This document shows, in pieces, positions 39,572-47,432 of a stretch of DNA of 64,000 nt. The position numbers and the translations under genes are program-made. Source of the DNA: Streptomyces paradoxus (lineage in GTDB: Bacteria; Actinomycetota; Actinomycetes; Streptomycetales; Streptomycetaceae); NCBI RefSeq assembly GCF_014202475.1, contig NZ_JACHGV010000006.1, positions 372,001 to 436,000 on the forward strand. Reading direction: 5' to 3'. Under the pieces are notes generated by a model that was given only the letters and a program-made list of their open reading frames with translations, made no database searches and had not been told where the DNA came from. How positions within the stretch are numbered: the stretch's first letter is position 1; every line of letters begins with the position of its first letter.

Positions 39572-41839
39572 TCAGGTCAGGGCGGTGAGCTTTTCGGTCA
39601 CGGAGGACGCTTCCGGGCCCGTCGCGGGGGCCACCTCGACCGGCACTCCGTTGAGGACCGCGTTGCCGGACAGCGGGTCGAGCAGACGGCCGTCGAGGAG
39701 CTGGTTGACGTTGACGCCGGGGTCCGCGGAGGCGTGGCTGAGGCGGGTGCCGGGGCGGTTGTGGCCCCAGCCGTGCGGCAGGCTCACCACGCCCCGGCGG
39801 ATCGCGTCGGTGACCTCCGCGGGTGCGGTGACCTCTCCCCCGGCGCCCTTGACGCGCACGGCGGCCCCGTCCTCGACGCCCAGCCGTTCGGCGTCCTCGG
39901 GGTGGATGTGCAGGGTGCAGCGGTTGGAGCCGCCGGTGAGGGCGGGCACGTTGTGCATCCAGCTGTTGTTGGAGCGCAGATGACGGCGGCCGACCAGGAC
40001 GAGTCCCTCGGGGCGTTCGGCCAGGGCCGCGCGCAGGCGGGGCAGGTCGTCCGCGATCGGGCCGGGCAGCAGCTCGACCTGGCCGCTGCGGGTCTTCAGG
40101 GGCTGCGGCAGGCGGGGTTCGAGCGGGCCGAGGTCGATGCCGTGCGGGTGTGCGAGCAGCTTGTCCAGGCTGAGGCCGTCCGGCCGTACGCCGAAGCCGT
40201 CGCCGTAGGGGCCGAGGCGCAGCATCATGTCGAGCCGCCGCTCGGGGCCGGTGTCGCCGGTGAGCCGGCCGGCGAGCTCGCGCGGATCGCCGCCGTGGAC
40301 AGGAGAGTGGGGTTCCTTGACCGCCTTGCCGAGGGTCTGGTCGATGACCATCTGGTCGACGGCCGCCGGATCGGCCCCGTGCATGCCGGTGACGGCCAGG
40401 ATCAGCCGCGCCAGGATCTCCGTCTCCGCCATGCGGCCCGGCTCCAGCGGGACGGCCGGGCGGGTGTAGCGGACCTGGTTGCGTACGGCGAGGGTGTTGA
40501 AGGCGAAGTCGTGGTGCGGGCTCTGGGAGGGCGGGGGCGGGGGCAGGACCACGTCGGCGTGGCGCGAGGTCTCGTTGAGATACGGGTCGACGCTGACCAT
40601 GAAGTCGAGCGAGTCGAGCGCCTTGTCGAGCCGGTCGCCGTCGGGCGCGGACAGCACGGGGTTGGCGGCGACGGCGATCAGCGCGCGCACCGGTTCGCCC
40701 TCCTCGGTGGCGGTGTCGATCTCCTCCGCGAGGGCGGACAGGGGCAGTTCGCCCTTCGCCTCGGGGTGCCGGCTCACCCGGGAGTGCCAGCGTCCGAGGG
40801 CGAAGCCCCGGCCCGGTCCGGCGGGACGCGGGGTCTTGTCGGTGGCGGCCTGCGGGAAGAGCGCGCCGCCGGGCCGGTCGAGGTTGCCGGTGAGGATGTT
40901 GAGGACGTCGACGAGCCAGCTGGCCAGGGTGCCGTGCGGGACGGTGCAGCTGCCGATCCGGCCGTAGACGGCGGCGGCCGGGGCGGCGGCCAGGCCGCGG
41001 GCGAGGTCCCGGATGACACCGGCCTCGACGTCGCAGGCCCCGGCGACCGCTTCCGGGGTGAACTCCCGCAGGGCCGCGGCCAGTTCCTCGACGCCCTGGA
41101 CGTGCGGGGCGGGCGCCGTCAGCCCCTCCTCGAAGAGCACCTGAGCCATCGCCGCCAGCAGCAGCGCGTCGGTGCCGGGCCGGACGGCGATGTGCTGGTC
41201 GGCGAGCTTGGCGGTGCGGGTGCGCCGCGGATCGATCACGACGAGGGTGCCGCCGCGGGCCTTGAGGGCCTTCAGTTTGCCGGGGAAGTCGGGGGCGGTG
41301 CACAGACTGCCGTTGGACTCCAGCGGGTTGGCGCCGATCAGGAGCAGATGGCCGGTGCGGTCGAGGTCGGGCACGGGAATGGCGTTGGCGTCGCCGAAGA
41401 GGAGGCCGCTGGAGACGTGCTTGGGCATCTGGTCGACCGTGGAGGCGGTGAAGACGCTGCGGGTGCCGAGCCCGGCGAGCAGGACGGGCGGGTAGAGGGC
41501 GCCGGCCATGGTGTGCACGTTGGGGTTGCCGAGGACGACGCCGACGGAGTTCGGGCCGTGGCGCTCCACGACGGGCCGGATGCCGGCGGCGACCGCGTCG
41601 AAGGCCTCCTCCCAGGTGGCCTCGCGCAGCTCGCCGTCCCGCCGCACGAGCGGCGTGCGCAGCCGGTCGGGGTCGGAGTCGACGGCCCCGAAGGAGGCAC
41701 CCTTGGGGCAGATGAACCCCTGGCTGAACACGTCGTCGCGGTCACCTCGGGCGTGGGTGACGCGCGTTCCCTCGATGGTGAGGGTCAGGCCGCAGGTGGC
41801 CTCGCACAGGGGACAGATACGCAGGGCGGTGCGGGACAC
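39572..41839 (-). CDS. Cytoplasmic molybdopterin oxidoreductase with N-terminal [4Fe-4S] cluster
   Basis: A 755-residue protein of the DMSO-reductase superfamily. The N-terminus CPLCEATCGLTL and then ICPKG gives the cysteines of a [4Fe-4S] cluster, followed by the NPNVHTMAGALYPPVLLAG region and molybdopterin-binding blocks (RTRTAKLADQHIAVRPGTDALL, HGWGHNRPGTRL). There is no Tat signal, so it works in the cytoplasm like assimilatory nitrate reductases or bisC/formate dehydrogenase relatives. The start is GTG 41839 with a GGGAGGA site. No partner subunit is adjacent. A perfect palindrome lies 46 bases upstream. The substrate is unknown. Confidence 0.88.
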   Translation of the reverse strand: MSRTALRICPLCEATCGLTLTIEGTRVTHARGDRDDVFSQGFICPKGASFGAVDSDPDRLRTPLVRRDGELREATWEEAFDAVAAGIRPVVERHGPNSVGVVLGNPNVHTMAGALYPPVLLAGLGTRSVFTASTVDQMPKHVSSGLLFGDANAIPVPDLDRTGHLLLIGANPLESNGSLCTAPDFPGKLKALKARGGTLVVIDPRRTRTAKLADQHIAVRPGTDALLLAAMAQVLFEEGLTAPAPHVQGVEELAAALREFTPEAVAGACDVEAGVIRDLARGLAAAPAAAVYGRIGSCTVPHGTLASWLVDVLNILTGNLDRPGGALFPQAATDKTPRPAGPGRGFALGRWHSRVSRHPEAKGELPLSALAEEIDTATEEGEPVRALIAVAANPVLSAPDGDRLDKALDSLDFMVSVDPYLNETSRHADVVLPPPPPSQSPHHDFAFNTLAVRNQVRYTRPAVPLEPGRMAETEILARLILAVTGMHGADPAAVDQMVIDQTLGKAVKEPHSPVHGGDPRELAGRLTGDTGPERRLDMMLRLGPYGDGFGVRPDGLSLDKLLAHPHGIDLGPLEPRLPQPLKTRSGQVELLPGPIADDLPRLRAALAERPEGLVLVGRRHLRSNNSWMHNVPALTGGSNRCTLHIHPEDAERLGVEDGAAVRVKGAGGEVTAPAEVTDAIRRGVVSLPHGWGHNRPGTRLSHASADPGVNVNQLLDGRLLDPLSGNAVLNGVPVEVAPATGPEASSVTEKLTALT

Positions 41840-41885
41840 GGGTCCTCCCGGGACGGCGGCTACGGTGACGCGCTGACGCGCCCGA

Positions 41886-41903
41886 GCATACCGACCGGTA
41901 TGC
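41886..41903. promoter_or_regulatory. TetR-type operator, site D
   Basis: Perfect inverted repeat GCATACCG-AC-CGGTATGC upstream of the molybdopterin oxidoreductase. It contains the same ATACCGACCGGT core as sites A-C. Confidence 0.65.
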
Positions 41904-41980
41904 ATCTCCGGGAGGGCCTGACGTAACCGAGGGCGGAGCGAGGGGCGGAACCGAGGTCAGTCGAGGGGGCGGAACCGAGG

Positions 41981-42601
41981 TCAGTCGAGGGCGCGGGCCA
42001 GATAGGCGCGCAGCAATTCCCGGGCCTCGCCGATGATCCGCTCGTCCCCCTCCGGTGCCACCCGGAAGGCCAGGTGCACGAGGGTGTCGGCGGTCTCGAC
42101 GGCTATGAGGAAGACCCGGCGCAGATCCTCGTCGGGTTCGCGGTCGAGGTAGCCGGAGAGGAGCTCGGTGAGGCGGTCGGCGACACGGTGGTTGGGTTCG
42201 CTGTGGCGGGCACCGACCGGGATCTGGTTGCCGAAGTCGACGAGCGAGAAGCCGGGCGCGGTGCGCTTCATGTCCAGGTACTCGTCGAGCACGGCGTCCA
42301 TGGCCGTGCGCCAGCCCCCGTCCCCACCGGCCTGCCGCAGGCGCTGGGTGACGCGCTCGGAGTACCGCTCCAGGTTGCGCTGCGCCAGCGCGTCGGCCAT
42401 CTCGCGCTTGTTGCCGAAGAAGCGGTAGACGGAGCCGATCGGGACCGAGGCCCGCTGGGCGACGGCACGGGTGCTCAGGGCGTCGTAACCGACCTCGTCG
42501 AGGAGGTCGGCGCACGCGTCGAGGATCCTGGTCAGGCGTTCGGCGCTGCGCCGCTGCACGGGCGCACGACGGAGCGATGTCGCGTGGGGCACGGGCTTCA
42601 T
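41981..42601 (-). CDS. TetR family regulator
   Basis: A 206-residue repressor with HTH sequence LLDEVGYDALSTRAVAQRASV then PIGSVYRFFGNKREMADAL. It starts at 42601, overlapping the lipoprotein stop (ATGA), so they form one operon. From its distance to hmgA it may correspond to the S. coelicolor pleiotropic regulator I recall as SCO1712, which affects antibiotic production; this needs checking. The 42601 ATG is followed by MKPVPHATS, a typical disordered N-terminus. The molybdopterin oxidoreductase start is over 75 bases away. Confidence 0.88.
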   Translation of the reverse strand: MKPVPHATSLRRAPVQRRSAERLTRILDACADLLDEVGYDALSTRAVAQRASVPIGSVYRFFGNKREMADALAQRNLERYSERVTQRLRQAGGDGGWRTAMDAVLDEYLDMKRTAPGFSLVDFGNQIPVGARHSEPNHRVADRLTELLSGYLDREPDEDLRRVFLIAVETADTLVHLAFRVAPEGDERIIGEARELLRAYLARALD

Positions 42602-43194
42602 GATGCCCCTTGAACGCGGTCCGGTGAACCTCGCCCCCCGCCGTCCGCGCCCTGCGTGCGGGCCTTGCGCCGGGAGGCCGCGTCCGGCGACATCCCCGGC
42701 CCGGGCTCCGACGCGGTGACGTCGGCCGTGCTCTCCACGGGCTTGCCGTCCACGGCCCACACGGTGCCGTCGTCTGCGTAGAGGCGGGCCGTGACACGGT
42801 GCGTGCCGCGCGGGACGAGGCGGCTGTCCAGCCGGTGGGCGGGAGCGCGGAGCCGGGCGACGGGACGGCCGTCGACGTAGAGGCGCGCGACACCCCTCCC
42901 GGCCACCGCACGGGCCGGCGCGCCGGCCGGTGAGAAGCGGAAATTGCGCAGGGTCAGGCGTACGTCCCAGCCGCCGGCGGCGTCGGGCTGCACCTCGATG
43001 CCGACACCGGGGGCGCCCTCCTGCCCGACCTCGCGCAAGGGCCGTCCCTCCTGGTCCCGGTCCTCCAGGATCTTGCCCACCGGGGCGGGCGACGCACCGC
43101 CCTGACGGGCGTCGTCGGTGCCACAGCCCGCGGATCCGGCCAGAAGGAGGACACAGACCGCGAGCGCGGCGCGAGATCTCCGTGTCCACGACAT
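42598..43194 (-). CDS. Putative lipoprotein, function unknown
   Basis: A 198-residue exported protein with signal sequence TRRSRAALAVCVLLLAGSAGC; the final Cys would be lipidated. The remaining domain is beta-rich with VRLTLRNFRFSPAG and RLYVDGRPVARLRAP segments, resembling small extracellular beta-sandwich domains. The C-terminal 45 residues are low-complexity and basic. It is first in an operon with the TetR gene. I recognise no family name. Confidence 0.75.
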   Translation of the reverse strand: MSWTRRSRAALAVCVLLLAGSAGCGTDDARQGGASPAPVGKILEDRDQEGRPLREVGQEGAPGVGIEVQPDAAGGWDVRLTLRNFRFSPAGAPARAVAGRGVARLYVDGRPVARLRAPAHRLDSRLVPRGTHRVTARLYADDGTVWAVDGKPVESTADVTASEPGPGMSPDAASRRKARTQGADGGGRGSPDRVQGAS

Positions 43195-43266
43195 GTCCGG
43201 GAGCCTAGAACACACGTCCGGCCCGGCGGATCGTTCTCAAGTCGGGTTCATGTCATCCCCCGAGAG

Positions 43267-43282
43267 GAGGGGCGCGCCCCTC
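43267..43282. promoter_or_regulatory. Perfect 16-base palindrome upstream of hmgA
   Basis: GAGGGGCGCGCCCCTC, 65 bases before the hmgA start. It could terminate or act as a binding site; the region also carries the lipoprotein promoter on the other strand. Confidence 0.45.
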
Positions 43283-43303
43283 TTGCGTCGGGGAAATCGC
43301 AAT

Positions 43304-43321
43304 CCTACGGTACTCCATAGG
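43304..43321. promoter_or_regulatory. Interrupted inverted repeat, probable hmgA operator
   Basis: CCTA-C-GG-TACT-CC-A-TAGG, mirror-symmetric around TACT, 25 bases before ATG 43347. The downstream GntR gene is the obvious candidate regulator. Confidence 0.45.
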
Positions 43322-43346
43322 AATCGGACGCAAGGGAGCAGCGATC

Positions 43347-44699
43347 ATGGGCGATGGGGGAACCACCCGCGCGGGCACGTTCGAGCGTGGGGAAGCGCAA
43401 AAGACCGCGGAAGGGCTGACCTACCTCTCCGGCTTCGGCAACGAGCACAGCTCGGAAGCCGTCCCGGGCGCGCTGCCCGAGGGCCGCAACTCGCCCCAGC
43501 GTGCCCCGCTGGGGCTGTACGCGGAGCAGCTGAGCGGTTCGGCGTTCACCGAGCCGCGGGCACACAACCGCCGCTCGTGGCTGTACCGGATCCGCCCGTC
43601 GGCCGCGCACCCGGCGTTCACCCGGACCCACAACGGCTCGGTCCGCACCGCCCCCTTCACCCAGACCGTGCCCGATCCCAACCGCCTGCGCTGGAACCCG
43701 CTGCCCGACCCGGCGCCCGAGACCGACTTCCTGGCGGGCCTGTGGACCCTGGGCGGCAACGGCGACGCCACCCAGCGCACCGGCATCGCCGTCCACCTCT
43801 ACGCGGCCAACGCCTCGATGGACCGGGTGTTCAGCGACGCCGACGGGGAGCTGCTGATCGTCCCCGAGCGCGGCGGGCTGCTGCTGCGCACCGAGTTCGG
43901 CCTGCTGCATGTGGAGCCGGGACATGTGGGACTGATCCCGCGTGGTGTCCGCTTCCGTGTGGAGCTGCTCGACGAGTCCGCCCGCGGCTATGTGTGCGAG
44001 AACTACGGCGCGCCCTTCCGCCTCCCCGACCTGGGCCCGATCGGCGCCAACGGGCTCGCCAACCCCCGGGACTTCCGCGCACCCGTCGCCGCGTACGAGG
44101 ACGCCGAGGGGCCGGTGGAGGTGGTGAACAAGTTCTGCGGCAACCTGTGGACGGCCACCTACGACCACTCGCCCCTCGACGTGGTGGCCTGGCACGGCAA
44201 CCATGTGCCGTACGTCTACGACCTGCGCCGCTTCAATGTGCTCGGCACCATCTCCTACGACCACCCGGACCCCTCGATCTTCACGGTGCTGACCTCCCCG
44301 TCGGACACCCCGGGGCTGGCGGGTGTCGACTTCGTGGTGTTCGCGCCGCGCTGGCTGGTGGGCGAGGACACGTTCCGGCCGCCGTACTTCCACCGGAACG
44401 TGATGACCGAGTACATGGGCCTGATCGAGGGCGCGTACGACGCGAAGGCGGAAGGCTTCGTGCCGGGCGGCGGTTCGCTGCACAACATGATGTCGGCGCA
44501 CGGCCCGGACCGGGAGACGTTCGACCGGGCGAGCGCCGCCGAGCTGAAGCCGCAGAAGATCGACGACGGCCTGGCGTTCATGTTCGAGACCCGCTGGCCG
44601 CTCACCCTGACCCCGCACGCGGCCCGCGCGGAACACCTCCAGCAGCGCTACGACGACGTCTGGCAGGGCATGGAGAGGCACTTCCGCCCCTTGCACTGA
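43347..44699 (+). CDS. hmgA: Homogentisate 1,2-dioxygenase
   Basis: A 450-residue non-heme iron enzyme that opens the ring of homogentisate to maleylacetoacetate in tyrosine and phenylalanine breakdown. The start of the family is clear (YLSGFGNEHSSEA, LPEGRNSPQRAPLGLYAEQLSGSAFT). The iron and active-site blocks VVAWHGNHVPY, YFHRNVMTEYMGLIEGAYD and SLHNMMSAHGPDRETF are all present. The length is normal for the family. The GntR regulator follows 26 bases downstream and is probably its local regulator. The other steps (fumarylacetoacetase, maleylacetoacetate isomerase) are not in the window. Confidence 0.97.
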   Translation: MGDGGTTRAGTFERGEAQKTAEGLTYLSGFGNEHSSEAVPGALPEGRNSPQRAPLGLYAEQLSGSAFTEPRAHNRRSWLYRIRPSAAHPAFTRTHNGSVRTAPFTQTVPDPNRLRWNPLPDPAPETDFLAGLWTLGGNGDATQRTGIAVHLYAANASMDRVFSDADGELLIVPERGGLLLRTEFGLLHVEPGHVGLIPRGVRFRVELLDESARGYVCENYGAPFRLPDLGPIGANGLANPRDFRAPVAAYEDAEGPVEVVNKFCGNLWTATYDHSPLDVVAWHGNHVPYVYDLRRFNVLGTISYDHPDPSIFTVLTSPSDTPGLAGVDFVVFAPRWLVGEDTFRPPYFHRNVMTEYMGLIEGAYDAKAEGFVPGGGSLHNMMSAHGPDRETFDRASAAELKPQKIDDGLAFMFETRWPLTLTPHAARAEHLQQRYDDVWQGMERHFRPLH

Positions 44700-44725
44700 T
44701 CATTTCCTACCGGTACGGATGGCCC

Positions 44726-45475
44726 GTGACCTCCTTCGCCCCGGACTCCATCGTCCTGAACCGCAAGCTGCCGCTCTGGTATCAGGTGTCGCAGTCGCTG
44801 CGCGCCTCGATCCTCGGCCGCTCGCCCCAGGACCCGCTGCGGCTGCCCACGGAGGAGCAGCTGGCGGGGCACTACGGAGTGAGCGTGCTGACGATGCGGC
44901 AGGCGCTGAAGGAGCTGGAGGACGAGGGCCTGATCACGCGCCACCGGCGGCGGGGCACGTTCATCGAGCCGCACGCCCGCCGGGGCTCGCCGGTGCGCCT
45001 GCTCGGCTCGGTGGACGCCATCGTGGCCCAGCAGTCCGGTATGACGACCGAACTGCTGGACCACGGCAGCACACCCGTGCCGACGGCACTCGCCGAGTTC
45101 TTCCCGGACGTGCCGGAGGTCGCGACGTACCACCGGCTGCGGAGCGACGAGAAGACCGGTGAGCCGACGAATCACGCCCGCAACTACGTGCGGCCCGAAC
45201 TGGCCGAGCGGATCGACCTGGACGACCTCGTCCGGTGGCCCATGACCAAGGTGCTGCGGGACGTGGTGGGCGCGGACATCAGCCGCATCACGGACACGGT
45301 GGAGGCGCGGCTGGCCGACCCGGAGACCTCGAAACTGCTCCAAGTCCCCCTGCTGAGCCCGATCCTGCACTACACGGGCGTGACCTACGACGCCGCGGGA
45401 CGGGTCCTCGACGCGGCGGTCATCCACTACCGGGGCGACCGGTTCTCCTTCACGGTGACCCTGGAAGCCACCTGA
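44726..45475 (+). CDS. GntR/HutC-family regulator
   Basis: A 249-residue regulator. Residues 15-80 are a GntR winged helix (LPLWYQVSQSLRASIL, LPTEEQLAGHYGVSVLTMRQALKELEDEGLI, RRRGTFIEP), and residues 90-245 a UTRA ligand domain (SPILHYTGVTYDAAGRVLDA). The start is GTG 44726. It follows hmgA on the same strand and probably represses that gene, with homogentisate or a relative as inducer; this is inferred from adjacency. A GntR of this position is conserved in Streptomyces as far as I recall. Confidence 0.9.
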   Translation: MTSFAPDSIVLNRKLPLWYQVSQSLRASILGRSPQDPLRLPTEEQLAGHYGVSVLTMRQALKELEDEGLITRHRRRGTFIEPHARRGSPVRLLGSVDAIVAQQSGMTTELLDHGSTPVPTALAEFFPDVPEVATYHRLRSDEKTGEPTNHARNYVRPELAERIDLDDLVRWPMTKVLRDVVGADISRITDTVEARLADPETSKLLQVPLLSPILHYTGVTYDAAGRVLDAAVIHYRGDRFSFTVTLEAT

Positions 45476-45501
45476 CCCGCGCGCGGTCGTCAGGTCGTAC
45501 G

Positions 45502-46656
45502 ATGCCCAGCGTGACGCACGACGACGCTCCGCTGCTGGCGGACCTCATGCCGTGGTCCGTCGCACCGCCCCGGCTCGGCCGGGGCTGGCCGGCGGCGCCC
45601 GACGCGGCGTCCCTCAAGGCCCGCTGGGACGCCTTGGTGAAGGCCGAGGGGCCCGACCGCGAGACCCTGTTCGAGCCGACCCGCTCCCGCACGCTGCACA
45701 CGGCGGTCGGGCAGCTGCCCGGCCGGACCGGCAGCGGCACGGAGAAGCTCGTGCGCGCCTCGGGGGTCTGCCCGGAACCTGAGCGCGTCCTGCTCGCGCC
45801 CTACGACGAGCAGTGGCTGATCCCCGACCAGCGGCTCATCGACACGGCCCGCCCGGAGCTGTGGCGGGTGGCGGACGAACGGCAGGTCTTCGTGGTGGAG
45901 GCGCCCGAGGCCACCCCGCCCCTGCTCGTCACCTCGCTGCTCCCACTGCTCCGCCCCGGACGCGTCCGCCCGCTGTTCCGGCGCCCGGGCGGCCGCGAGC
46001 CGAACCTGGCCCCGGGCCTGCTCCAGCACCTCGGAGCCCGCCTGGGCGCCACCCCGGCCCCGCTGGACGTACTGGCCTGGATCACGGCCACGGCCCGCCC
46101 GGACCTCACCGTCCCGCTCACCGGGGACACCGGCGAGTGGGAGCGGGGCCTGGAGCTGGGCCACCGGATGCTCTGGCTGATGCGCCGCGACGGCGAGCGC
46201 CCGAAGCTCCCCGGCGGCCGCCGCCCCTACGTCCGCGCTCCGCTGCCCTCCCGGCCCGTGACACTGCACTACGACCGGGACGAGGAAGCCCTGTTCCTGG
46301 ACGAGGGCCGCATCTCCCCGGTGCCGCCGGAGGCCTGGGACTTCGAGGTGGGCGGCGTCCGCGTCCTCCAGCAGTGGTTCGCGGCCCGCGTCGCCGCCCC
46401 GGAGCCGGGCACGCTGGCGGCGATCCGCCCCGCGACCTGGCCCCAGACCTGGACGTCGGAGCTGCTGGAGCTGATCACCGTCCTCGCGCTCCTCGCGGAG
46501 CTGCGCCCCTTGGAAGAGCCGGACATCGCCGACCCGGTCACGGCCGCGGACCTGCGCACGGCGGGCGTCCTCCCGGTACCGAGCACGGCCCGCCGCCCCG
46601 CATCGGTACTGGAGGGTCCCGAGGAGGGCCCGGAGGGTCAGCTGGCGCTGCTCTAG
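45502..46656 (+). CDS. Orphan type ISP restriction-modification-like protein
   Basis: A 384-residue protein of the kind annotated in Streptomyces as type ISP restriction/modification enzyme. The typical wording is MPWSVAPPRLGRGWPAAPDA, LFEPTRSRTLHTAVGQLPGR, PYDEQWLIPDQRLID and WPQTWTSELLELITVLALLA. It resembles only the C-terminal specificity part of such enzymes: there is no helicase motif, no SAM-binding NPPY-type motif and no nuclease. The role is unknown; it may bind DNA. ATG 45502. Its end touches the convergent TetR gene. The name should not be read as functional restriction. Confidence 0.65.
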   Translation: MPSVTHDDAPLLADLMPWSVAPPRLGRGWPAAPDAASLKARWDALVKAEGPDRETLFEPTRSRTLHTAVGQLPGRTGSGTEKLVRASGVCPEPERVLLAPYDEQWLIPDQRLIDTARPELWRVADERQVFVVEAPEATPPLLVTSLLPLLRPGRVRPLFRRPGGREPNLAPGLLQHLGARLGATPAPLDVLAWITATARPDLTVPLTGDTGEWERGLELGHRMLWLMRRDGERPKLPGGRRPYVRAPLPSRPVTLHYDRDEEALFLDEGRISPVPPEAWDFEVGGVRVLQQWFAARVAAPEPGTLAAIRPATWPQTWTSELLELITVLALLAELRPLEEPDIADPVTAADLRTAGVLPVPSTARRPASVLEGPEEGPEGQLALL

Positions 46657-47369
46657 CGCAGCTCGGGGTCGAAGGCGTCCAGGACGCGTTCGAGCGCCCG
46701 TCTGAACACGGCTTCCAGGTCGACCGGCCCGCTCTGCTCCGTGAAGGCCGCGGTCAGCCGCGGATAGGCGCCGGTGGCGATCTGGCTGCCCAGATAGGCC
46801 ATGCGGACCGCGTTCTCCTCCTCCGCCGTCCACGGCATGGAGCGGGTGCGTTCGGCGGTCGCGATGTCATTGCCGGTGTACGTCGTCACGACGCCGTTGA
46901 GCAGCGCGACCAGCTCCGTCTTCGTGCCGGCCGGCACGTCGAGCGGTTCGAGGCAGGCCAGGCAGTGCTCCAGGTAGCGCAGGGTGTTGGGGCTGAAGCC
47001 GAACACCCCGGGCATCAGGCGCGGCACCCAGGTGTGGCGGTACATGATGGCGCGCGTCTCCTCCGCGTTGCGGAGCATGTCGGCGCGCCAGTCGCCCGAG
47101 GGCTCGAACATCTCGTGCTCGGCACCGATGGCGTCGATCATCAGCTCGTACAGGTCCTCCTTGCGGGGGACGTAGTTGTACAGCGACATCGTGCCGCAGC
47201 CCAGCTCAGCGGCGACCTGCCGCATGGTGACCCCGTCCAGCCCCGACGCGTCGGCGATCCGCACCGCCGCCGCCGCGATGTCGGCGCGGGTGAACGCCGG
47301 TTTCGGCCCACGGCCGGTGCGCTCGGGGCGCGCCCAGATCACTTCGGGTACGGCCGCTCGGTCCGCCAT
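46653..47369 (-). CDS. TetR family regulator of the adjacent ABC exporter
   Basis: A 238-residue repressor of the TetR_C-type. The HTH reads TRADIAAAAVRIADASGLDGVTMRQVAAELGC then GTMSLYNYVPRKEDLYELM at about residues 25-78. The large C-terminal domain GVFGFSPNTLRYLEHCLACLEPL suggests a ligand-binding pocket for drug-like molecules. It is divergent from a DrrAB-type exporter, and two near-identical 17-base sites lie around the exporter's start, so it should repress the exporter and itself. ATG at 47369. Confidence 0.9.
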   Translation of the reverse strand: MADRAAVPEVIWARPERTGRGPKPAFTRADIAAAAVRIADASGLDGVTMRQVAAELGCGTMSLYNYVPRKEDLYELMIDAIGAEHEMFEPSGDWRADMLRNAEETRAIMYRHTWVPRLMPGVFGFSPNTLRYLEHCLACLEPLDVPAGTKTELVALLNGVVTTYTGNDIATAERTRSMPWTAEEENAVRMAYLGSQIATGAYPRLTAAFTEQSGPVDLEAVFRRALERVLDAFDPELR

Positions 47370-47397
47370 CGATCATCACCTCGGCCACCATCCTAGT

Positions 47398-47414
47398 TAC
47401 GTACAGCGTACGTA
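47398..47414. promoter_or_regulatory. Exporter operator 1
   Basis: TACGTACAGCGTACGTA, a perfect palindrome (7-base arms around AGC) between the divergent TetR and ABC genes. It overlaps the expected exporter promoter and sits 29 bases upstream of the TetR start. Confidence 0.75.
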
Positions 47415-47432
47415 GTGCGCTATGGTCATGCC

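Noticed and set aside
43118..45475. An open frame extending through hmgA into the GntR gene
   Set aside because: The portion over hmgA is out of frame and lacks any family similarity; the GntR start is GTG 44726.
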